This document shows positions 55,015-61,827 of a DNA stretch of 64,000 nucleotides, piece by piece; positions within the stretch are counted from its first letter, which is position 1; every line of letters starts with the position of its first letter. The position numbers were made by a program, and so were the translations under genes. The notes beneath the pieces are model-generated. The model was not told the DNA's origin and did no database searches. It was given only the letters and a program-made list of their open reading frames with translations. The stretch comes from Candidatus Nitrosopelagicus sp. (GTDB lineage: Archaea; Thermoproteota; Nitrososphaeria; Nitrososphaerales; Nitrosopumilaceae). The stretch is taken from the NCBI GenBank assembly GCA_028343215.1, contig JAOLYB010000003.1, positions 1 to 64,000 of the forward strand. Reading direction: 5' to 3'.

Positions 55015-55437
55015 TTATAATTTTCTTAGTTTAGAAACGCCTTTTGTAATGTGTTCAATTATCAAATCTAGTGATGTTCCTGGACCAAAGTTTCCTGTAA
55101 CTCCTGATTTTTCTAATGCTTTTTTATCTTCTTCAGGTATTACTCCTCCTCCGACAACAAGCACATCGTTGATCTTTTTCTTTTTTAATTCTTTTACAAC
55201 TCTTGGAAATAATGTTCCGTGAGCCCCATTAAGCAAACTTAAGGCAACCGCGTCTGCATCTTCATCTTCTACAATTTGGGCAATTCTGTCTGGTGTTGCA
55301 AATAATCCTGAATATATTACCTCCATTCCTGCATCTCTGAATGCTCTACATAGGATTAGGGCGCCTCTATCATGACCGTCTAGACCTAATTTAGCAACTA
55401 GAATTTTGACGCGTCGTGATTGTACCTTTTGCTTCAT
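55015..55437 (-). CDS. mcmB: Methylmalonyl-CoA mutase, B12-binding small subunit
   Basis: 140 residues, a stand-alone cobalamin domain. The base-off B12 motif DGHDRG is at 20-25 with H22 as cobalt ligand, followed by SLLNGAHGTLFP and VVGGGVIPEEDKKAL. In this organism type the mutase is split, and the catalytic part is encoded on the opposite strand at 56439. Together they rearrange methylmalonyl-CoA to succinyl-CoA. Divergent from meaB, with 77 nt between, so both transcripts share a control region. Confidence 0.93.
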   Translation of the reverse strand: MKQKVQSRRVKILVAKLGLDGHDRGALILCRAFRDAGMEVIYSGLFATPDRIAQIVEDEDADAVALSLLNGAHGTLFPRVVKELKKKKINDVLVVGGGVIPEEDKKALEKSGVTGNFGPGTSLDLIIEHITKGVSKLRKL

Positions 55438-55514
55438 GATTTAATTCTTAAAATTTGGCTTTAAAATCTTTCTTTACATCTAAGATTTTTAATCAAGGGA
55501 TGAGACGGTTTTGT

Positions 55515-56432
55515 ATGGCAATGCTTCCAGATTTAAAAAAAGCGAAGAGAGGTGCAATTGCAAAGGCTATATCCATAATGGAAAATGACCCAAAAGAGGC
55601 ACGTCAATTAATCAAAAAAATCTACAAAACATCTGGCAAGGCAATTGTTATTGGAATCACAGGTCCTGCAGGCGCTGGAAAATCATCTCTCATAAACAAA
55701 TTATCGATGGAGATGAAAAAATTAAAACTAAAACCGGCTGTATTGGCAGTAGACCCTACTAGCCATGTTACAGGTGGTGCTATCTTAGGTGACCGTGTTA
55801 GAATGTCAGAATCAACAGATACTGGAACCTATATTCGAAGTATTGCATCTCGTGGTGCAACTGGAGCCATTGCGCACTCAGTTCGGAATAGTTTACGTGT
55901 ACTAGAATATGCCGGATTCAATCCAATAATAATTGAAAGTGTTGGAGCGGGACAAACAGAAGTTGACATTTCAAAAATTGCAGATATTACCGTTGTCACA
56001 TTTAATCCACATACTGGAGATAGCATTCAAACCATAAAAGCAGGAATTACAGAAATTGGTGATATCTATTTGGTAAACAAGAGTGACTTGGATGGCGCAA
56101 CACAACTATTTCAGGCATTACAAGATTTTATTGGAACTGCAGAAGAAGAAGCAGTAATCCTCAAAACATCTGTAAAGAAAAATAAGGGAATCAAAGAGTT
56201 AGCCTCAAAGTTAAAGGAATTAATGAAACAAAAAATAAAGGATAAAAAGAGTTCTGAGAAAACTCGCCTAAAATCTGAATTAGAAGATATTATTTTAAAT
56301 AACGTCAGACAGGAAATTTCAATAATGATTGGTAAAAACAAGTCATTTTCTTCATATTTGAAAAAGGTACAAGAAAAAAAAATGGATCCGTTTGAGGCAG
56401 CAGACAAGCTGACAAAAAATTTCATAAAGTGA
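55515..56432 (+). CDS. meaB: MeaB/ArgK GTPase, chaperone of methylmalonyl-CoA mutase
   Basis: 305 residues from ATG 55515, chosen because TTTTTAAT (55486-55493) lies 25 nt upstream; ATG 55500 is an alternative. P-loop GPAGAGKSS at 50-58, then DPTSHVTGGAILGDRVRM, ESVGAGQTEVDI and NKSD, all MeaB signatures. MeaB loads and protects adenosylcobalamin in the mutase. Genes follow in the order meaB, mutase, epimerase with 6 nt and 0 nt spacing, one operon. Confidence 0.94.
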   Translation: MAMLPDLKKAKRGAIAKAISIMENDPKEARQLIKKIYKTSGKAIVIGITGPAGAGKSSLINKLSMEMKKLKLKPAVLAVDPTSHVTGGAILGDRVRMSESTDTGTYIRSIASRGATGAIAHSVRNSLRVLEYAGFNPIIIESVGAGQTEVDISKIADITVVTFNPHTGDSIQTIKAGITEIGDIYLVNKSDLDGATQLFQALQDFIGTAEEEAVILKTSVKKNKGIKELASKLKELMKQKIKDKKSSEKTRLKSELEDIILNNVRQEISIMIGKNKSFSSYLKKVQEKKMDPFEAADKLTKNFIK

Positions 56433-56438
56433 TAAAAT

Positions 56439-58037
56439 ATGGCAGCGAAAAAGAAAACAAAATTAGCAGAAAAACAATACGTTACCGATTCTAGTATTCC
56501 AATTAAGCCATTTTATGTAAAATCCACTAAAAAGAAAACAAAAGAAGTTCCTGGAAAATTCCCGTACACACGTGGTATTCATCAAGGAATGTATCGAGAT
56601 AGATTTTGGACTATGCGTCAGTATGCTGGATTCGGCGATGCTGCACAAAGTAACAAGAGATACAAGTTCATGTTGGATAAGGGGCAAACTGGAATATCCA
56701 TGGCATTTGATTTACCTACACAAATTGGTCATGACCCTGATGCACCACAAGCCGAAGGTGAGGTAGGAAAGGTAGGTGTATCAATTTCATCTCTAAAAGA
56801 TATGCAGACCGTTTTCAACGGAATTGAATTAGGTAAAGTTTCAACATCGATGACGATTAATGCAACCGCATCCACATTACTTGCATACTATATTGCCGTA
56901 GGACAATCTCAAGGATTCTCAAGTAAACAATTACGAGGAACCACACAAAACGACATACTCAAGGAATACATTGCAAGAAATACGTACATCTATCCTCCTG
57001 AACCATCGATGCGTATAATCGGTGATATGATTGGTTATTGTGCAACCGAGGTTCCACAATGGTATCCTGTTTCCATATCTGGTTATCACATAAGAGAAGC
57101 AGGATCAAATGCTGTACAAGAAATTGCATTTACTATTGCAAATGCCATAGAATACATTGAAACATGTATCGCACAGGGATTAAAAATTGATGAGTTTGCT
57201 CCAAGATTATCATTTTTCTTTTGTTGTACTATTGAGTTCTTTGAAGAAATAGCAAAGTTCAGAGTTGCAAGAAAAGTATATGCAAAAATCTTAAAAGAAA
57301 GATTCCATGCTAAAAATGAAAAATCATTACAATTAAAATTCCATACTCAAACTAGTGGTGAATCACTTACCGCACAACAACCTGATAACAACATTGTTCG
57401 TGTTGCAATGCAAACAATGGCTGCAGTATTGGGGGGAACTCAATCACTTCATACTAATTCGAGAGATGAAGCATTGGCTTTACCAACTGAAGAATCTGCA
57501 AAAATTGCATTAAGAACACAACAAATTGTTGCATCTGAATCAGGTATTACAAAAACAGTAGACCCAATGGCTGGCTCACATTATCTAGAAGAATTGTGTG
57601 ATGAGATTGAAGAACAGACATGGGCATATCTCAAAAGAATTGATAAAATGGGTGGCTCACTCAAAGCAATAGAAAAAGGATTCTTCCAAGCAGAGATTAG
57701 ACAAAATGCTTATCGTATCAAAAAAGAGGTTGATGATTCTTCACGAGTTTTAGTCGGCGTCAACAAATTTGTAGATGAGGTTGAGGCAAAACAAAAACTG
57801 CTACGAATTGATGATTCCCTTGGTGCAAAACAAGAAAAGGCAATCAAGGCATTACGAAAATCTAGAGATAACAAAAAAACTAATACTGCATTATCAAAAT
57901 TACAGGCAGCGGCAGAGACTGATAAGAATATCATGCCATTCATACTTGATTCTGTTAAAACATATGCTACAACCGGAGAAATCAGTAACACGTTACGGGA
58001 AGTATTTGGTGAATATAGACCAAAGGAGATATTTTAG
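56439..58037 (+). CDS. mcmA: Methylmalonyl-CoA mutase, catalytic large subunit
   Basis: 532 residues. The substrate pattern RQYAGFG gives Y62, and R180 in EYIARNTYIYPP lies 118 residues on, the same distance as Tyr89-Arg207 of the bacterial mutase. These two residues favour methylmalonyl- over isobutyryl- or hydroxyisobutyryl-CoA (which have Phe/Gln or Ile/Asp). FAPRLSFFF, AFDLPTQIGHD and LHTNSRDEALALPTE are also present. Positions 48 and 50 (RGIHQGMY) differ from the usual Tyr and Thr. Part of the propionyl-to-succinyl-CoA section of the carbon-fixation cycle. Confidence 0.95.
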   Translation: MAAKKKTKLAEKQYVTDSSIPIKPFYVKSTKKKTKEVPGKFPYTRGIHQGMYRDRFWTMRQYAGFGDAAQSNKRYKFMLDKGQTGISMAFDLPTQIGHDPDAPQAEGEVGKVGVSISSLKDMQTVFNGIELGKVSTSMTINATASTLLAYYIAVGQSQGFSSKQLRGTTQNDILKEYIARNTYIYPPEPSMRIIGDMIGYCATEVPQWYPVSISGYHIREAGSNAVQEIAFTIANAIEYIETCIAQGLKIDEFAPRLSFFFCCTIEFFEEIAKFRVARKVYAKILKERFHAKNEKSLQLKFHTQTSGESLTAQQPDNNIVRVAMQTMAAVLGGTQSLHTNSRDEALALPTEESAKIALRTQQIVASESGITKTVDPMAGSHYLEELCDEIEEQTWAYLKRIDKMGGSLKAIEKGFFQAEIRQNAYRIKKEVDDSSRVLVGVNKFVDEVEAKQKLLRIDDSLGAKQEKAIKALRKSRDNKKTNTALSKLQAAAETDKNIMPFILDSVKTYATTGEISNTLREVFGEYRPKEIF

Positions 58038-58436
58038 ATGAAAATTGATCACATCGCAATTGCGGTAAACAATGTAGAGGAGTCAGCTAAGGTCTATCAA
58101 AAAGCACTTGGTATTGATGAAATAGAATTTGAAACAGTGGAATCTGAAGGAGTAAAGGTTGCAATAATTTCTATGGAAAATGGAAGAATTGAGTTGATGC
58201 AACCAACCAAAGATGATAGTCCAATTAAAAAATTTCTTGATAAAAAAGGTCCAGGTCTACACCACATGGCATTAGAAACTGATAACATTGAAGGTGAGGT
58301 AGAAAGAATGGAAGGTTGTGGAGTACAATTTTTGGGAAAGGTTCGCCCTGGCTCTGCTGGAACTAAAGTCACATTCATTCACCCAAAATCCTTAGAGGGG
58401 GTACTGGCTGAATTATGTTCTCATCCTGAAAAATAA
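58038..58436 (+). CDS. mce: Methylmalonyl-CoA epimerase
   Basis: 132 residues of the glyoxalase/VOC fold. Metal ligands are visible: H5 (IDHIAIAV), E in RIELMQP, H in LHHMALET and the final E in LEGVLAELCS. It interconverts the (R) and (S) epimers for the mutase. Starts directly after the mutase stop (TAG-ATG), third gene of the operon. Confidence 0.95.
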   Translation: MKIDHIAIAVNNVEESAKVYQKALGIDEIEFETVESEGVKVAIISMENGRIELMQPTKDDSPIKKFLDKKGPGLHHMALETDNIEGEVERMEGCGVQFLGKVRPGSAGTKVTFIHPKSLEGVLAELCSHPEK

Positions 58437-58462
58437 ATTAAAAAATGGAATTGATATAGAAA

Positions 58463-59068
58463 ATGGATACTTTTGATGCAATTAAAACAAGACGTGCAAT
58501 AAAAAAATTCGATAACACCTACAAAATGAGTCCTGAACAGGTAAAATCATTGATGGAGTTAACAATACTTTCTCCTACCAGCTACAATCAACAAAACTGG
58601 CGATTTGTCACCATAACCGATCAAGCAGTAAAAGAAAAAATTCATGTCGCTGCTCGAAATCAAGCTCAACCGCTAGATGGGTCACTTGTCATCTTACTAT
58701 GTGGAAATATGGATGCATGGAAAGACGATCCTATGAGATATTGGAAGAATCATCCTCTTGAAAAACAAGAACATGTTCGAGATGCAATGCACAAAAAATA
58801 TTCTGAAAGTCCTCAAAATAGAAGAGATGAGGCAATGCGTTCTTGTGGATTTGCAGCACAAACCATAATGCTTGCTGCAAAACAAATGGGTCTTGATTCT
58901 TGCCCTATGGTTGGTTTTGAATATGATGAGATAGCAAAAATCATCAATCTTCCTGATGAACACATAATTGTGATGATGATTGTTGTCGGAAAGGCTGCTT
59001 CCCCTGCAGCAGAACGTGGTGGACAATTATCATTAGATAAAGTAGTCTTTGAAAACAAATTCAATTAA
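58463..59068 (+). CDS. Nitroreductase-family protein
   Basis: 201 residues. Core begins FDAIKTRRAIKKFDNTYKM with the FMN phosphate-binding Arg pair, then LSPTSYNQQNWRFV, a long variable middle with NMDAWKDDPMRYWKN, and the end IVMMIVVGKAASPAAERGG. The fold is FMN-dependent. Its substrate is unknown. Located 26 nt after mce, possibly in the same transcript. Distinct from the paralogue at 15931-16584. Confidence 0.85.
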   Translation: MDTFDAIKTRRAIKKFDNTYKMSPEQVKSLMELTILSPTSYNQQNWRFVTITDQAVKEKIHVAARNQAQPLDGSLVILLCGNMDAWKDDPMRYWKNHPLEKQEHVRDAMHKKYSESPQNRRDEAMRSCGFAAQTIMLAAKQMGLDSCPMVGFEYDEIAKIINLPDEHIIVMMIVVGKAASPAAERGGQLSLDKVVFENKFN

Positions 59069-59125
59069 TTTTCAATAAATTCGAACACCCTGAATTGTTA
59101 AATTGGTCATTTTTTTACAATTATT

Positions 59126-59212
59126 ATGAATGACAAACAGGTAATGGGAGTCGTAGTTGTATTAATCAGCATCATTGGTCTCTTTCTAGGTGTAACCAAC
59201 TTTTTAGGTTAA
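59126..59212 (+). CDS. Single-helix membrane mini-protein (28 aa)
   Basis: ATG 59126 to TAA 59212. Polar start MNDKQVMG, then one span VVVVLISIIGLFLGVTNF. Such tiny spans occur as subunits of respiratory or transport complexes, but no partner is known here. Confidence 0.45.
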   Translation: MNDKQVMGVVVVLISIIGLFLGVTNFLG

Positions 59213-59253
59213 TTCACAAATCGTTAAATCCCCCAAATCACCAAAAAAGTCAC

Positions 59254-59508
59254 TTGAATCTATTTTTAATTATATTATTTGTCATGGTAGTTACAATTGT
59301 ACCTAGTGTTGCTTTTGCTGAGACTGTAATGGATAAGGACGTATTCGCTCCTGGTGCTCAATTTGATTCAAAACCTCTAGATGAGGCACAACAGGAAGAT
59401 CAAGATTTAGCTGATATTTGGACGTACGCTATAATTATTGTAATCGGTATAATTATTGCAAGAATTGTACTTCAGGTAGTTAAGAAAAGAATGTCACGAT
59501 CTACCTAG
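59254..59508 (+). CDS. Small exported membrane protein
   Basis: 84 residues from TTG 59254. Signal peptide (LFLIILFVMVVTIVPSVAFA), an acidic loop of about 30 residues (FDSKPLDEAQQEDQDLADIW), one span YAIIIVIGIIIARIVLQVV and basic tail KKRMSRST. Likely N-out, C-in. No family recognised. It overlaps the convergent winged-helix gene by 15 nt. Confidence 0.65.
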   Translation: MNLFLIILFVMVVTIVPSVAFAETVMDKDVFAPGAQFDSKPLDEAQQEDQDLADIWTYAIIIVIGIIIARIVLQVVKKRMSRST

Positions 59509-60057
59509 ACTGTTAAAGCAATCTGCACACAGGTCATCCCGTGTAGTCATTCCTCGAGGTAGTTTGAAATTAAATTTCCTAACATCTGATACTGCAAATT
59601 TTTGCATCAATCCTTTTAGCTCCTTTTTACATTTGTAGCAAAGATGTTTTCCTTCCAAAAGGAATCTCAAATTTAGTCTACTCAGAGTTGGCAAATCTGT
59701 AACTCCAAAAAATACCATCATGTTCACCATGAATGGATTATCTACAATTATTTGATCAAGTTGGTCTCTTTCGCCTGCTATTGCTAAATCAATCATTTCT
59801 TTCCATTTAACTCGTAACATTTCTAGATACTCTTGAATTCTTTCTTCTCCTTTGTCTGTTAAGTTGATAATTAATTTTTTCTGCCCTAATAATCCGGTTC
59901 CAGTTGTTGATGAGATTAATTGACTGTTATCCAAAATATCTAAAATTTTTACCAGTTCGTCCTTTTTCAAATGAACTCCATTTTTTATCCCACCAAATGT
60001 TGTGAGACCTTTTTTCACAGCACCCATTACCTTCAAATCGGTTGTATCTAATTCCAC
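59494..60057 (-). CDS. Winged-helix protein with zinc-binding C-terminus
   Basis: 187 residues. N-terminal wHTH (about 7-75: KVMGAVKKGLTTFGGIKNGV ... LTDKGEERIQEYLEML), then a helix RVKWKEMIDLAIAGERDQL and a hydrophobic MVNMMVFFGV, in the same order as the protein at 28765-29280. The C-terminus adds two CxxC knuckles, CYKC and LCADCF, spaced about 33 residues, probably one zinc site. Likely a DNA-binding regulator; effector unknown. Confidence 0.7.
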   Translation of the reverse strand: MELDTTDLKVMGAVKKGLTTFGGIKNGVHLKKDELVKILDILDNSQLISSTTGTGLLGQKKLIINLTDKGEERIQEYLEMLRVKWKEMIDLAIAGERDQLDQIIVDNPFMVNMMVFFGVTDLPTLSRLNLRFLLEGKHLCYKCKKELKGLMQKFAVSDVRKFNFKLPRGMTTRDDLCADCFNSLGRS

Positions 60058-60074
60058 ATTAAAATAAAATTATA

Positions 60075-60215
60075 CTATCTTAAAAACTGAGATGTGAATT
60101 CTGTGGCATCTATCAGTTTGCCAATTATCGAACCTACCAAAATTGTTAATCCGATAGACATCCATAATGTTGGTTGAATGTCGTATGGTTTTGTTGCTTT
60201 TTCGAAGCGAGACAC
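60075..60215 (-). CDS. Single-span membrane mini-protein (46 aa)
   Basis: GTG 60215 to TAG 60075. Polar start SRFEKATKPYDIQPTL, one span MSIGLTILVGSIIGKLI, and a short tail DATEFTSQFLR. A TATA-like AGTATATAAC (minus strand, about 60226-60235) lies just upstream. The 276-bp gap 60058-60333 contains no other gene. Confidence 0.5.
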   Translation of the reverse strand: MSRFEKATKPYDIQPTLWMSIGLTILVGSIIGKLIDATEFTSQFLR

Positions 60216-60333
60216 ACCTGAAATTAGTTATATACTAAATTTAACCAAAATGCCTTTTTTTTCATAGTGGATATTATTCTAAGATCTTAGAAAAACAACA
60301 AGTCTAAGTAGTTCATGTTAGCACTATTCCACC

Positions 60334-61197
60334 ATGGAACATTTTGATTCTAGTATTATTGAGCCAATTGAGATGCGTATGATTAAGCATTCTCCATTTG
60401 AGGTTAGGCATAAAATTGACAAAAATGACCCTGAATTCCGCTCACTTGTAAAAAGTATCACAGAACATGGTTTGTTACAGCCAATATTGGTTAGACCTGT
60501 TGCATTAGGATTTGAAATTGTTGCTGGCTATCGAAGATTTGAGGCATGCCGTTCTTTGAGATGGCGCCACATTCAGTCAAAAATCAGAGAATTAAGTGAT
60601 AAACAAACCTATGAGATACAATTAACCGAGAATATTCAGCGTAAATCACTTAATGCACTTGAAGAGGCAGAAGCATTCAAAAAATATGTTGATGATTTTG
60701 GATGGGGCGGTGTATCTGAACTAGCAAGTAAAATTGAAAAAAGTGAAGAATATGTATCGCATAGAATTCAACTTTTGAAATTACCATCTGAGGCAAAAAA
60801 GCAGTTAATCCAAAATGCCCTTTCGGTCAGCCAAAGTCTCGAATTACTAGGCGTTCCATCTGAAGAACAAGCTGAAATGGCTCAGAGAATTTATGATGAT
60901 CACTTGACAGTAAAACAGATTCGTTCAATAAAGAAATCAAAAGTAAAAAAAGATGACGATCCTCGGACAACCAAAGCTGAACAATCCCATAGAATTACCA
61001 AAAAAACAAAACTTGGTCTAAAAATGGCTCTATCACGAATTGATTCTGTAGCAAATGAAGCTCAAACTATTTCTGACCCAAAGGTTAGACGTGAAGTAGT
61101 TACATACATGATGGATTTACGTTACAAATTACATGAATTGTTGGATGAAACAATTCATTTTGAAAGGGTCACTTTAAAGAAAACTCTAAAATTGTGA
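60334..61197 (+). CDS. parB: ParB/Spo0J-family partition protein
   Basis: 287 residues. The N-terminal CTPase/nuclease fold shows LVKSITEHGLLQPILVRPV, AGYRRFEACRSL (GxRRxxA-type box) and QLTENIQRKSLNALEEAEAF; the HTH follows (SELASKIEKSEEYVSHRIQL). Binds a parS-like site and, with ParA, segregates DNA, or acts as a regulator. No parA is adjacent. A TTAGCACTAT word lies 7 nt upstream of the ATG. Convergent with the Lrp gene. Confidence 0.9.
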   Translation: MEHFDSSIIEPIEMRMIKHSPFEVRHKIDKNDPEFRSLVKSITEHGLLQPILVRPVALGFEIVAGYRRFEACRSLRWRHIQSKIRELSDKQTYEIQLTENIQRKSLNALEEAEAFKKYVDDFGWGGVSELASKIEKSEEYVSHRIQLLKLPSEAKKQLIQNALSVSQSLELLGVPSEEQAEMAQRIYDDHLTVKQIRSIKKSKVKKDDDPRTTKAEQSHRITKKTKLGLKMALSRIDSVANEAQTISDPKVRREVVTYMMDLRYKLHELLDETIHFERVTLKKTLKL

Positions 61198-61731
61198 TTA
61201 TAGGAATGGTGGCATCCATTCTTTAAGAAATTCTTTGTGTTCCTTTTCTGTATATGATAGGGCGTGTAACGATACCTCTTTTGTTGGTGCAAAATCATAA
61301 ACCTGGTATGTCTGAATAATATCTCCAAACAAATTTCTGAAAATATCGGTTTCTTCATCTGCAATTTCTACCGACGGGAATGATCTAATTGTAATCCAAT
61401 CTAATCCTCCTTTTGTACTTCCTGAAAAAATTACAAATGGAGCATCTTTTAGATATTTTTTCAAACTTTCTGTTCTTTTACGAAGTGATTGAGACACTTT
61501 GAATGTGATTAGGGTAGTTCTGATTATTCGCTTTGGTAGTTTTTTTGGGTCTATTGTAATCGAATATCCTGTGATCACTCCTTCTTGAGATAGTTTTGAA
61601 ATTCTTGATTCAATTTCCTCGGGGGCTACGTCGTGCCCAAAACCTCTTAAAAAATCCCAAATTTCTGCGGAATCTTGTCTAGAGTCTTTTGATAAGGCTG
61701 AAATTATTAATTCATCAATCTCGTCTGTCAT
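61198..61731 (-). CDS. Lrp/AsnC-family transcriptional regulator
   Basis: 177 residues. An HTH of Lrp type (IDELIISALSKDSRQDSAEI, then ESRISKLSQEGVITGYSI) is followed by the RAM ligand-binding domain (LITFKVSQSLRKRTESLKKY). Begins MTDEIDEL as usual. A C-terminal tail (LHALSYTEKEHKEFLKEW) is longer than most. Senses amino acids or other small molecules; divergent from the DUR3-like transporter, which it may control. Confidence 0.9.
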   Translation of the reverse strand: MTDEIDELIISALSKDSRQDSAEIWDFLRGFGHDVAPEEIESRISKLSQEGVITGYSITIDPKKLPKRIIRTTLITFKVSQSLRKRTESLKKYLKDAPFVIFSGSTKGGLDWITIRSFPSVEIADEETDIFRNLFGDIIQTYQVYDFAPTKEVSLHALSYTEKEHKEFLKEWMPPFL

Positions 61732-61827
61732 TAATCATACATGCTCGTCAGAATATGTAAGGGTTTCAATAACTCACGCCTAAATTAGCACTATGAGTTT
61801 AAATAATTATTATTTTATGTTTAGTGA

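Noticed and set aside
61741..61827. Integration or origin site near parB
   Set aside because: No iteron array, ORB-like repeat, cdc6 gene or att duplication can be seen near parB.
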